Assembly: GCA_944326035.1 (NCBI GenBank)
Contig: CALVCS010000007.1
Coordinates: 144,466-208,465, forward strand
Length of the DNA: 64,000 bases
Reading direction: 5' to 3'
Source: an uncultured Alistipes sp.
Lineage (GTDB): Bacteria > Bacteroidota > Bacteroidia > Bacteroidales > Rikenellaceae
The notes below the pieces were generated by a model. It was not told the DNA's origin. It did not search any database and was given only the letters and a program-made list of their open reading frames with translations. Positions 54,782-63,467 of this stretch are shown piece by piece. The first letter of the stretch is position 1. Every line of letters begins with the position of its first letter. The position numbers and the translations under genes were made by a program.

Positions 54782-55459
54782 ATGAAACTGATTATCGATG
54801 GAGCCAACCTGAATGTCATCAAGGAGTTGTACCGTTACTTCCCGATCGACGGGGTAACCTGCAACCCGACCATTCTGGCCCATGAAAAACGGAATCCCTA
54901 CGATGTATTGATGGAGATTCGCGACTTTATCGGTCCGAACGACGAGTTGCATGTACAAGTGGTCTCGGGCGATGCCGACACCATGTATGAAGAAGCCCAC
55001 ATGATCCGCAAACGTCTGGGTGCCGGCACCTACATCAAGGTCCCGGTAACTCGCGAGGGCATGCGTGTCATCAAAATGCTGAAAAAAGAGGGATTCCCGG
55101 TCACGGCTACCGCCATCTACACCCATATGCAGGCCTTTCTGGCCGCCAAAGCCGGCGCCGACTATGCCGCTCCCTATATCAACCGCATCGATAACTTAGG
55201 GGTAGACGGTATTCGGGAAGCTCGTGACATTCACGACATTTTCCGGAACAACCACCTGGCCTGCGAAGTGCTGGCCGCCAGTTTCAAAAACGTACAACAA
55301 GCCCTCGAATTGGCCAAATACGGCATTGGAGCGGCCACCATCTCCCCCGATGTGATCGAAGGTCTGGTACGCATCGATGCGGTCGATCACGCCGTCTCCG
55401 TCTTCCGGAAAGATTTCGAAGCGTTCTGTGGCGAAGGGGCCAACATGAAAAACGTATAA
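54782..55459 (+). CDS. transaldolase / fructose-6-phosphate aldolase-like protein
   Basis: Cytoplasmic aldolase of 225 residues, the short form of the transaldolase family. The Schiff-base lysine is K86 in GTYIKVPVT (K85 in E. coli FSA). The N-terminus FPIDGVTCNPTILAHEK and the loops GADYAAPYINRIDNLG and VLAASFKNVQQAL are typical. It may run as a fructose-6-phosphate aldolase or a transaldolase; the short members split between the two activities. Start at 54782 because the upstream frame reads through promoter sequence. A terminator follows at 55507. Confidence 0.92.
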   Translation: MKLIIDGANLNVIKELYRYFPIDGVTCNPTILAHEKRNPYDVLMEIRDFIGPNDELHVQVVSGDADTMYEEAHMIRKRLGAGTYIKVPVTREGMRVIKMLKKEGFPVTATAIYTHMQAFLAAKAGADYAAPYINRIDNLGVDGIREARDIHDIFRNNHLACEVLAASFKNVQQALELAKYGIGAATISPDVIEGLVRIDAVDHAVSVFRKDFEAFCGEGANMKNV

Positions 55460-55506
55460 ACAAACGGATTCCACCCGCCCAAAAGAATCCACCCATACCC
55501 TATAAT

Positions 55507-55540
55507 AAACCCCGGTTAGCGTCGTTACCCGGGGTTTTAT
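55507..55540 (+). terminator. rho-independent terminator after the aldolase gene
   Basis: AAACCCCGG (55507-55515) pairs with CCGGGGTTT (55529-55537), followed by T residues. Confidence 0.88.
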
Positions 55541-55680
55541 TAATACATTAAAGATTGCACCGTACCCACGTCTTGTTTTCTCCCTGCCTTCAGTTTCTCT
55601 TCATTGCACCTGTCACGTCCATTTTTGCCTCCTTCATGCGCCGGGTAACGCTTGAGAGGCCCCTCCATTCCGATAACGAA

Positions 55681-55717
55681 ACGAGGGCAGAGAAATAGAT
55701 CATTTCTCTGCCCTCGT
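55681..55717 (-). terminator. terminator palindrome after the alcohol dehydrogenase gene
   Basis: Perfect 16-base-pair stem with a five-base loop. It lies 22 bases after the dehydrogenase stop, and T-rich sequence follows on the minus strand. It may also back up the aldolase terminator. Confidence 0.8.
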
Positions 55718-55739
55718 TCCTTGAGTTCGGGAACAGCGT

Positions 55740-56903
55740 TTACAACGCTTTCCGCAAAATACGTCCAATAACCTCCGCCTGGATCGTTCCGTGTTCGCCC
55801 AAACGAGTTCCTCGTTGTGCAAAACGATCGGTAATCGTGCGGATCGTCTCTTCGCCAATGCCGTAATCCGACAGATGGGTTTTCACCCCTAACGACTCGA
55901 AGAAATCCCTCGTCGCCTTGACCACGGCATCCAACCGTTCGGATTCGCTACCGGTCGTAATACCCCAAACCCGTTCGCCGTATTGCAACATTTTTTCCCG
56001 TTTTTCGCCCCGCATCTCGTCGATCAGCGCCGGGAAAATAATCGCCAACGTCACACCATGATCCAGACCATGTAAAGCCGTCAATTCATGCCCGATGATA
56101 TGGGTCGCCCAATCTTCGGGTACTCCGATCGCAATCAGACCGTTCAATCCGAACGTGGCGGACAACATAAAATTCGCCATCAGATCGTAGTCCGGAGTCG
56201 AACGTTGCAGAATCTGGGGCCCGATTTCGATCAACGTCTGCAAAATACCTTCACTGAAACGGTCCTGAATCATACCCGATACCGGATAGGTCAGGTATTG
56301 CTCCATCACGTGCACAAACGTATCCAAAATACCGTTTTCGAGCTGCCGTTTGGGCAACGAAAAACAGGCTGTGGGATCCAGCACCGAAAACTGAGGATAA
56401 TTATTCGGCAACGAAAAGGCGATCTTTTCCTTCAATTCACGCCGGGAGATAACCGCCCCGGAATTCATCTCCGAGCCCGTGGCCGGCAAGGTCAACACCG
56501 TTCCGAAAGGAACCGTTTCGATTCCCCGGTTATTTTCCTGATGCACCAGGATATCCCATAATGAAGCGCCCGGATAATGGATGGCCGCCGCGATAAACTT
56601 CGTCCCGTCGATCACGGAGCCCCCGCCGACCGCCAACAAATAGTCGATCTTCTGTTCCCGGGCCACCTGAACCCCTCGCAACAACGTTTCATATTCGGGA
56701 TTCGCCTCGATGCCGCCAAACTCAACCACCTGGAACCCTTTGATCGCGGCTTTCACCTGATCGTAAATCCCATTCTTAAAGATACTTCCTCCGCCATAGG
56801 TCATCATAATACGCGCTCCGGTCGGGATCTCCTGTCCGATACGCGCAATCTGACCTCGTCCAAAGATCAATTTCGTCGGATTTCTAAATACAAAATTTTC
56901 CAT
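55740..56903 (-). CDS. iron-containing alcohol dehydrogenase, YqhD type
   Basis: NAD(P)H-dependent enzyme of 387 residues in the YqhD branch, which reduces aldehydes. The nucleotide-binding segment has YGGGSIFKNGIYDQV and VGGGSVIDGTK; the metal ligands match YqhD: D194, H198, H268 and H282. The length also fits (E. coli YqhD is 387). It is the only gene on this strand here, with a terminator palindrome downstream. Probable role in aldehyde detoxification. Confidence 0.93.
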   Translation of the reverse strand: MENFVFRNPTKLIFGRGQIARIGQEIPTGARIMMTYGGGSIFKNGIYDQVKAAIKGFQVVEFGGIEANPEYETLLRGVQVAREQKIDYLLAVGGGSVIDGTKFIAAAIHYPGASLWDILVHQENNRGIETVPFGTVLTLPATGSEMNSGAVISRRELKEKIAFSLPNNYPQFSVLDPTACFSLPKRQLENGILDTFVHVMEQYLTYPVSGMIQDRFSEGILQTLIEIGPQILQRSTPDYDLMANFMLSATFGLNGLIAIGVPEDWATHIIGHELTALHGLDHGVTLAIIFPALIDEMRGEKREKMLQYGERVWGITTGSESERLDAVVKATRDFFESLGVKTHLSDYGIGEETIRTITDRFAQRGTRLGEHGTIQAEVIGRILRKAL

Positions 56904-57400
56904 CTATTTCTCTTTTTAAAGTTTGCCAATCGATCATCATCTCGCATACAAAGAAACGCCCTCTTACCTTGGATATACACACAAAGATCGACACTTCTTG
57001 ACATCGTGACCGCACCTCCAGCATGTAAATTCACCCCTGCTCTTCGCACCCTCATCCCTGCCCGATGCGCTTTTCAGCCCCAGATGCGCCCTCTTCATAG
57101 ACAAGCTGACTAGCGTCTGTTCGATCGTGGAGGGTAAAAATAACGGTTTTCTCTTTTTTTACCAAAACCCGCATACCGTTTCTCGCTCTTTTTAAAGCGA
57201 ATACCCCACTCTATTTCCCGGTCTATGCACGATTCGCCTCATCTCTCTTTTGTAAAAATCAGCCAAATATCGTATATTACTTTTCGAATATTGGAGGGTG
57301 GACGTCCTCTACACCCCAAAGGGTCAACGATCCATGACGTCTCCGCTCATCCGTACGCTCTAACCCTTAAACTATGCATCTCAGCCCATTGATCGTCCCC
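56904..57400. other. divergent spacer between the dehydrogenase and the sialidase-fold gene
   Basis: About 500 bases without a gene. TACTTTTC at 57278-57285 is a near -7 box for the plus-strand gene, but with no good -33 element. No RNA structure stands out. Confidence 0.4.
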
Positions 57401-58588
57401 ATGAAAAATGCTCTTCCGATCCGCAGCCTGCTTCTTGTCACCATTGCTCTACTGAGTCTCGGCTCACTATCAGCTCGTCAACCCGATCGTCCTCCGGGCA
57501 TCGTGATTTGCCACTACCCACAATCCACCGAAACCTATGTCGGCTCTCCCAGCCTGTGCGTCCTCCCCGACGGAAGCTATATCGCCTCTCACGACGAGTT
57601 CGGTCCCGGCACCCCTTTCACTCAACAAGCCATCACCCACATCTATCGTAGCGAAGATCGCGGACGTCACTGGCAAAAGATCGCCCAACTCCACGGTCAG
57701 TTTTGGTCGAATCTCTTCTACCATCGGGGATCCCTTTACATTCTGGGCACCGACAAAGAACATGGCAACCTGATCATCCGCCGCTCTACCGATGGAGGCC
57801 TTCACTGGAGTACCCCGCTTGACGAACATAGCGGACGGCTGCGCTGCGGCGAGTACCACACCGCTCCGGTCCCGATGATTCTCCATCAAGGTCGCTTGTG
57901 GAGAGCCGTCGAAAACGCTCAATCTTCCACCCCCATTTGGGGCAAACGTTATAGCGCCATGCTGATTTCCGCCCCGGAAGACGCAGATCTGCTGGAGGCC
58001 TCCAACTGGGAAAATACCAACTGGCTGACCTATGACTCGACCTACCTGCAAGGCCATTTCGGAGGGTGGTTGGAAGGGAACGTCGTCGTGACGCCTCAAG
58101 GCGAGCTCATCGACCTGCTTCGGGTCGACTATGCCCCCGGGCCCGAAGTGGCAGCCATTGTGCGGCTGAATACTGAAACGGGACGCCTGACATTCGATCC
58201 GAGTCGCGATTTTGTCTCCATGCCCGGAGCCGCCAAAAAATTCACCGTCCGTTACGACTCCGTCAGCCGACGCTACTGGAGTCTGGTTAATCTGGTACTC
58301 CCGGACTATCGGGATCGCAACCCGGCATGGGTCCGCAATGTCCAAGCCCTGGTCAGTTCACCCGATCTGATCCACTGGACAGCCCATAAAATTGTTTTGT
58401 ATCACCCCGACGATCGTCTTCACGGCTTTCAATACACCGACTGGCTTTTCGAGGGGAAAGACTTGATTTTCGTATCGCGCACCGCATTCGATGACACCAG
58501 CGGCGGCGCCCACAACAATCATGATGCCAACTACCTTACTTTTCACTGTATTCGGAATTTCCGCCGCTATCTATCTTCCGAACTATAA
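57401..58588 (+). CDS. exported sialidase-fold (BNR repeat) glycoside hydrolase-like protein
   Basis: Exported protein of 395 residues; the signal peptide ends near SLSARQ. A six-bladed propeller is indicated by Asp boxes SEDRGRHW (84-91) and STDGGLHW (129-136), with PSLCVLPDGSYIASHDEFG early and SPDLIHWTAHKI late. The usual (F/Y)RIP motif of classic sialidases is not evident, so true sialidase activity is uncertain; many such proteins are annotated exo-alpha-sialidases but act on other sugars. The convergent GH106-like gene ends 148 bases downstream. Start at 57401 (57374 is an in-frame alternative). Confidence 0.72.
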   Translation: MKNALPIRSLLLVTIALLSLGSLSARQPDRPPGIVICHYPQSTETYVGSPSLCVLPDGSYIASHDEFGPGTPFTQQAITHIYRSEDRGRHWQKIAQLHGQFWSNLFYHRGSLYILGTDKEHGNLIIRRSTDGGLHWSTPLDEHSGRLRCGEYHTAPVPMILHQGRLWRAVENAQSSTPIWGKRYSAMLISAPEDADLLEASNWENTNWLTYDSTYLQGHFGGWLEGNVVVTPQGELIDLLRVDYAPGPEVAAIVRLNTETGRLTFDPSRDFVSMPGAAKKFTVRYDSVSRRYWSLVNLVLPDYRDRNPAWVRNVQALVSSPDLIHWTAHKIVLYHPDDRLHGFQYTDWLFEGKDLIFVSRTAFDDTSGGAHNNHDANYLTFHCIRNFRRYLSSEL

Positions 58589-58735
58589 CGTACCTTCTTC
58601 GACAGAAATCCACTCCTCTCACGGTCTACCCCGTAACGGCTCTCTTCTGACAGCCAAACCGGAAAGTTTTCTATCCAAAATTCCTTTTTGAACGACCAAA
58701 CACCCTGAAACATATCGGCTCAATACCCAAATATC

Positions 58736-61609
58736 TTAACGTGCATAAATCGTCACCGGTCCGATCAAGCCCATCGACCGGTCAGGTTGCACCTTGCGTC
58801 CGGCCGTCCATTTTTGTGCAGTAGGATTGTCTTTCAGCGTTCGCATATAATTTCCCAACGTGGTCACGACTCGCACCTCCAATTCATTGTCTCCACGATG
58901 TACCCGTCCCGCTATCTCATACAGACGACGACCGCACCAAGTGACCCCCATCGGCTCACCATTCAACAACACCTCGGCCACGCCTTCTACTCGTCCCAAA
59001 TTCAATACCGCACAAGCATCGGGCTTCTCCACCCGAAAACGCGTCCGATAAAGCACCGTTCCTGTAAAATTGACATATTCAGTCTCCTTCAAATCGCACA
59101 ACATGTCCATCACGATCTGCCGAGTCCACCCTTCCCGACTATGATGTAGCTCGACCGTCCAATCTCGCAGCTCTATCCGATCCGCCCCAGTGAGGGGCAA
59201 CGGCCGCCAACGAGGCCCATAGGACGTACGGGTAAAGACAAACAACATCGATTCGGTGGGTCCCAAATCCACCTCAAAACTCCCTCCCGGCAACAGTTCA
59301 ATCCGTCCACAAGATCCAGTTTGCAAATCCCACACCCAGGGGTAACGGCCCCGGATCAACTCCGGAGCAAATGTCAATCGAGTCCGATGTGCCCGGAAAC
59401 GATGCGAATTGACCAGAAAAATCATCTCTTCTCCCTCCGAGGTCCGATACCGGTTCTGCATCACGAACGGATCGGGATCAGCGATCTCCACATAGGGCCG
59501 CAGGCCGTATCGACGCTGTACCTCCGCATACCAACGCACAAAATCCCGATCCGCCGGGATGTCCAGCTGAATAAACCGATCCGGAAAACGTTCCAATTCG
59601 CGGACCAACTCCCGTACCTGTCGATTCCGCGGCTCCCGATCCTTCAGACCCAACGAAAGATGGGGCATTTTTTCCAAACAGAAAACCCGACCGCCTTGCT
59701 CCACGAATGTCCGCAAACGCTCCAACTCCTCCGGATGGATCCGTTCGACTGCCACCAAGAAAAGTGTATCATACGCCCGTGCGCCATAGCACAACTGGCC
59801 ATTTTTGATCTCCGCCGCCCGAATCACTTCGTCAGACAGATAATCCGATGCATCCCCATTCTTGCAGATTGCCTCCCACACCAACGACAAATATGGCACA
59901 TTCACCTGAGTCGGGAAAGGCTCATTCTGCATGCCCATCGTACTCCACATATCGGCCACCGGAGGCAAAATCCCGATACGGGTTACCATATCTGCCTCAT
60001 GCAGGACCGCGGACAACCGGGCTTTATAGGCCGTAAAATAGGAGAAATAGGGCCACCAGTTATTCTGTTCATTGTAATAGGCCCCATAGCGAATCCACCC
60101 CGGGAACGGAGCTTCCGGCGGCGAATAATTGAAGCCATGAAAGACCGAATGGGTAATCCCCGAAATCACACTCTGATCCGAGCCCAATTTCAGAAACTCA
60201 AGCGTGGCTCCGAACACATCGTAAGTATTGGTCATATCCTCGGCACTGACCGTCCGCTTCCCGGCCAAATGCGCTCCCGACGACACGAATTTATTAATCA
60301 TCGTATATGCCCGACCTCGCCGATAATCTTCATTGGACATCTCTTCGCCCGGACGATGTTTCAACCAATTCGTACTCCACGACTCCCCTTCGGGAATATC
60401 GCAGTACAAACTACTGTTTAACGGGAAAGTCCCCCTCCCATAAGCCTGCACACGGGCCAAAACCCCGCGCCGATGCGTCCAATCTGTAAAGGTCTGAAAA
60501 AACCGTTCATCCAACAATTCGGCTTGGGTCACACAAAAATCGTAACGCACCCGTTCGATCGTATCTTGGAATTCGGGGGTCATATCCACCCCGTAATGGT
60601 AATCCAAGGCATTACCCATTCCTCCGGTCTTGTACATCGTAAAAGGCAGATAAGGCATTGGGTCATATCCGCGACGACGAATGAACTCCTCGCGCATATC
60701 GGCGGTCCAATTGGCACCCTCCAACTCTAATCCATCGATAAAAAAGGCCCGGATATGATCCTTGAGCGGTCCGGTCCGCCGTTCGATTGCATCAGCCATC
60801 CGATCCAAATAGGAGAGCACCGCCTGACGATCAAAATGATTCAACACCGGACCATTCGCCCCGACTACCCCATTAATCACCTGCATAAAAGAGGTTACCT
60901 TGATCAAGGCATACAGGGCATGCCTACCTTCCGGGACCTCTACACTCACCGTCCCGCGAGCAATCTGCTCCGACAAATCCTGCACCTGATCCAAACTTGC
61001 CAACGGATCGGGCACCAATTGCAAAGCACAGACCTTCATCGTACGTCCCGGATAGGGATTGTTCACCGCCGGATCAGCCTCTAGCAACAAGTCTTCCAAG
61101 GAACATTCATAACGGTCCGGCCCCTCGATTTTCTTGACGGCAATCACCATCACCTGTCCCAACTCTTCCCCTTGCAAATACTCTCCACCGAAAGGCCATC
61201 CCGACCCCACGATCAAATCACACACCATTCCCAAACGTTTTGCTTCATCAAACGTCACCTGCAAGGCATCGATCCAGGCATCGGACAACCAAGGCAAAGT
61301 GGGTTTTCCCAAATCATCTGCCTCTTCCGGAAATTTCACCGGATTGATTTCCACACCGCCGATCCCGGCGTTCTTCAATAGACGCAACTCTCGAATCAGC
61401 TCTTTCTGCTCCACTTTATTCCCATTCCACCACCACCGTACAAAGGGTTTATCCACGGCTCGGGGATGAACGAAACGTCGATATAAATCCGAATCTAACG
61501 TCAAGGTTTGTGCCTCAACAGCTTTTCGGGCCCAAGCAGGCCAAGTCGACATCACCCAAGCACCCCCAGCTAAAAAGGCACTTTGGATCAGAAAAGTACG
61601 TCTATCCAT
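58736..61609 (-). CDS. GH106-like glycoside hydrolase with a twin-arginine leader
   Basis: Exported enzyme of 957 residues. The leader DRRTFLIQSAFLAGGAWVM has the RRxFL pattern of Tat signals, which suggests export as a folded protein. The catalytic domain has the GH106 phrases FVRWWWNGNKVEQKEL and LLKNAGIGGVEINP at about 55-90, and the C-terminus is a beta-sandwich ending GLIGPVTIYAR, as in the hydrolase at 22314-25970. Alpha-L-rhamnosidase is the likely activity class, but specificity is open. It is convergent with the sialidase-fold gene and is not next to SusC/D genes. Confidence 0.85.
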   Translation of the reverse strand: MDRRTFLIQSAFLAGGAWVMSTWPAWARKAVEAQTLTLDSDLYRRFVHPRAVDKPFVRWWWNGNKVEQKELIRELRLLKNAGIGGVEINPVKFPEEADDLGKPTLPWLSDAWIDALQVTFDEAKRLGMVCDLIVGSGWPFGGEYLQGEELGQVMVIAVKKIEGPDRYECSLEDLLLEADPAVNNPYPGRTMKVCALQLVPDPLASLDQVQDLSEQIARGTVSVEVPEGRHALYALIKVTSFMQVINGVVGANGPVLNHFDRQAVLSYLDRMADAIERRTGPLKDHIRAFFIDGLELEGANWTADMREEFIRRRGYDPMPYLPFTMYKTGGMGNALDYHYGVDMTPEFQDTIERVRYDFCVTQAELLDERFFQTFTDWTHRRGVLARVQAYGRGTFPLNSSLYCDIPEGESWSTNWLKHRPGEEMSNEDYRRGRAYTMINKFVSSGAHLAGKRTVSAEDMTNTYDVFGATLEFLKLGSDQSVISGITHSVFHGFNYSPPEAPFPGWIRYGAYYNEQNNWWPYFSYFTAYKARLSAVLHEADMVTRIGILPPVADMWSTMGMQNEPFPTQVNVPYLSLVWEAICKNGDASDYLSDEVIRAAEIKNGQLCYGARAYDTLFLVAVERIHPEELERLRTFVEQGGRVFCLEKMPHLSLGLKDREPRNRQVRELVRELERFPDRFIQLDIPADRDFVRWYAEVQRRYGLRPYVEIADPDPFVMQNRYRTSEGEEMIFLVNSHRFRAHRTRLTFAPELIRGRYPWVWDLQTGSCGRIELLPGGSFEVDLGPTESMLFVFTRTSYGPRWRPLPLTGADRIELRDWTVELHHSREGWTRQIVMDMLCDLKETEYVNFTGTVLYRTRFRVEKPDACAVLNLGRVEGVAEVLLNGEPMGVTWCGRRLYEIAGRVHRGDNELEVRVVTTLGNYMRTLKDNPTAQKWTAGRKVQPDRSMGLIGPVTIYAR

Positions 61610-61648
61610 ATTAGAAAATCACCGAATAATGGGTTTGTAGTTCTCAAA

Positions 61649-61656
61649 CAAAAATA
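61649..61656 (-). promoter_or_regulatory. candidate -7 box for the GH106-like gene
   Basis: Minus-strand TATTTTTG lies 40 bases before the ATG at 61609. Upstream match is weak. Confidence 0.35.
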
Positions 61657-61787
61657 AAAAATCTTTTGGAACGAACAAGGTCTCATCGCTTGGAACGGTC
61701 AGAAGTCATTCTCCCAATATATAAGGTATCGACATGCCACGATTGAATTGAAGCCCTCAAAAAAATACAGAAAAAGTGAGGAGAAAA

Positions 61788-61819
61788 TTTGGATTATTAA
61801 AAATTCATCGTACATTTGC
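61788..61819 (+). promoter_or_regulatory. sigma-ABfr promoter of tRNA-Gly
   Basis: TTTG at 61788-61791, 20 bases, TACATTTG at 61812-61819: full consensus, about 70 bases before the tRNA. Confidence 0.8.
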
Positions 61820-61890
61820 ATCACGAAAACGCCAGGGGGGCTTAATCAGGGATACTTAAAAGCATGACTGGCAGAGGTTCAAAAGATTTT

Positions 61891-61963
61891 GCGGAAATAG
61901 CTCAGTTGGTAGAGCACAACCTTGCCAAGGTTGGGGTCGCGAGTTCGAGTCTCGTTTTCCGCT
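61891..61963 (+). tRNA. tRNA-Gly (anticodon GCC), candidate attachment site
   Basis: Standard cloverleaf of 73 bases: acceptor GCGGAAA with TTTCCGC, anticodon arm CAACC-TTGCCAA-GGTTG with GCC, T-arm GAGTTCGAGTCTC. CCA is not encoded. It is followed by a terminator and then two tyrosine recombinase genes, so its 3' end is the likely attachment core of the element that begins here. Confidence 0.95.
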
Positions 61964-61997
61964 CTAACTCTCAGACAATGAGAGACAAAACAACGAC

Positions 61998-62033
61998 AAA
62001 AAGCCCTTAAAACAGTGTTTTAAGGGCTTTTTT
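61998..62033 (+). terminator. rho-independent terminator after tRNA-Gly
   Basis: AAGCCCTTAAAAC (62001-62013) pairs with GTTTTAAGGGCTT (62017-62029), extended by flanking A and T runs. Confidence 0.9.
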
Positions 62034-62099
62034 GTATAGTCGACTAAGACAAACAGGTACAGAAAAAGGCCAATTTGCGACAAGGTTTTTGTGCCAAAG

Positions 62100-62136
62100 T
62101 GTACCACCTGCCAAAATTAACCTGAAAGGTGGTACA
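62100..62136. repeat. 10-bp inverted repeat before the integrase gene, candidate arm-type site
   Basis: TGTACCACCT (62100-62109) and AGGTGGTACA (62127-62136) are exact reverse complements 17 bases apart, between the tRNA and the first recombinase gene. A related GGTACAG stands at 62056-62062. Recombinase or regulator binding is inference. Confidence 0.5.
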
Positions 62137-62220
62137 GTTTCCCGAAAAAATGTCGCGTATTGTCTTGATTATGACGCAATTTGTCTCCTCAAAAATCAGA
62201 ACGGTTTACTTGCAAAACAG

Positions 62221-62228
62221 TAACTTTG
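62221..62228 (+). promoter_or_regulatory. -7 box for the first recombinase gene
   Basis: TAACTTTG fits TAnnTTTG and lies 19 bases before the ATG. Confidence 0.45.
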
Positions 62229-62247
62229 TACTCAAAAATAAACCGTT

Positions 62248-63453
62248 ATGAAAAGCACTTTTAAGATTCTTTTCTTCATCCGAAAAGACAAAATCAATGC
62301 AGAGGGGAAGTCGGTCATTTACGTTCGTCTAACCATCAACGGATCCGCTTGCCAGTTCAGCACCAAAAACGAAGTGAGCGTCAAAATCTGGGATGCGAAA
62401 AATTACCGCGCCACAGGACGTTCCGAGGAAGCCACAAACATCAACTCGTTCCTCGATTTCATGCGGAAGAATCTGATCGAGATCTACATGGAACTCTCCC
62501 AAAACAATGAACCGGTCACTCCGACGGCAATCCGCGATAAATTCATGGGGAAAGTGGAAAAGAAAAACGACACGCTTCTCTCCCTGTTTGCAGAGTTTAT
62601 CGAACGGCAAAGGCCTTTGGTGGGTATCGACATTACCCGATCCACCTTTAATAAATATGATCTTACTTATCGCCGTCTCGAAGAGTTCCTGTCCACCAAG
62701 CAAAAAAAGAGAGATATTCCGATGCGCGAGATCGACCACAATTTCGTTTGCGACTTTCACACCTTTTTGAAGGTGGATAAGAAACTTTCGATCAACTCTT
62801 CGGAAAAACTCATGCGCATCTTTAAGCGCATTACGACCTTTGCCTTTAAGACAAATCTGACAGAGAAAGATCCGTTCGCCCTCTATACGATCAAGAAAGT
62901 AAAAACAAATCGCGGTTTTCTGACAGAGGAAGAGTTTTCCAAGTTCTACAATTTTCAGACTTTGAACAATCGGTTACAGCGAGTCCGGGATATTTTTGTC
63001 TTCGCCTGCCTGACCGGAATGGATTACTCGACCCTATCGGCCCTGAAAGAGGAAAACGTCATTCAAAAGCGCACAGGGACTTTTATTGTCACTCCGCGAG
63101 TAAAAACCCGAGAAGTCGCACACATCAAACTCCTGCCACAGGCTCTCGAACTGTTGAACAAGTTCCGGGCCTCTAAAAAAGGAAGTCAGCTCATTCCCAT
63201 GATAAGCAACGACAAATACAACGCCTATCTCAAAGAACTTGCCGCCCGACTGGGAATCACAAAACGGGTTACGAGCCACCTGGCCCGGCATACTTTCGCC
63301 ACCACGATCGCCTATGCAAACGGAGTCAGTATCGGGTCCATTCAAAAAATGCTCGGGCATGCCAAACGATCCACAACTGAAATCTATGCTGAAATGTTGG
63401 ATAAAACGGTGGAGAAAGAGATGGATCAACTCACAAAAGTGCTTAACTTTTAA
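62248..63453 (+). CDS. tyrosine recombinase (phage-type integrase) of a mobile element
   Basis: Site-specific recombinase of 401 residues in the Bacteroidetes integrase group. The N-terminal arm-binding domain (about 1-95) and the core-binding SAM-like domain (about 100-200) precede the catalytic domain. The catalytic His-Arg motif is H344-x-x-R347 in SHLARHTF, and the nucleophile is Y380 in EIYAEML. In the position where most recombinases carry the first catalytic Arg (TGLR), this protein has D259 in TGMDYST, as is also reported for IntDOT-type integrases that lack it. It lies just inside tRNA-Gly and is followed after 14 bases by a second recombinase. Confidence 0.93.
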   Translation: MKSTFKILFFIRKDKINAEGKSVIYVRLTINGSACQFSTKNEVSVKIWDAKNYRATGRSEEATNINSFLDFMRKNLIEIYMELSQNNEPVTPTAIRDKFMGKVEKKNDTLLSLFAEFIERQRPLVGIDITRSTFNKYDLTYRRLEEFLSTKQKKRDIPMREIDHNFVCDFHTFLKVDKKLSINSSEKLMRIFKRITTFAFKTNLTEKDPFALYTIKKVKTNRGFLTEEEFSKFYNFQTLNNRLQRVRDIFVFACLTGMDYSTLSALKEENVIQKRTGTFIVTPRVKTREVAHIKLLPQALELLNKFRASKKGSQLIPMISNDKYNAYLKELAARLGITKRVTSHLARHTFATTIAYANGVSIGSIQKMLGHAKRSTTEIYAEMLDKTVEKEMDQLTKVLNF

Positions 63454-63467
63454 CAGGAGATACACGT

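Noticed and set aside
59321..60421. 366-codon plus-strand frame opposite the GH106-like gene
   Set aside because: Fully antisense to a clear gene with unlikely composition and no motif.
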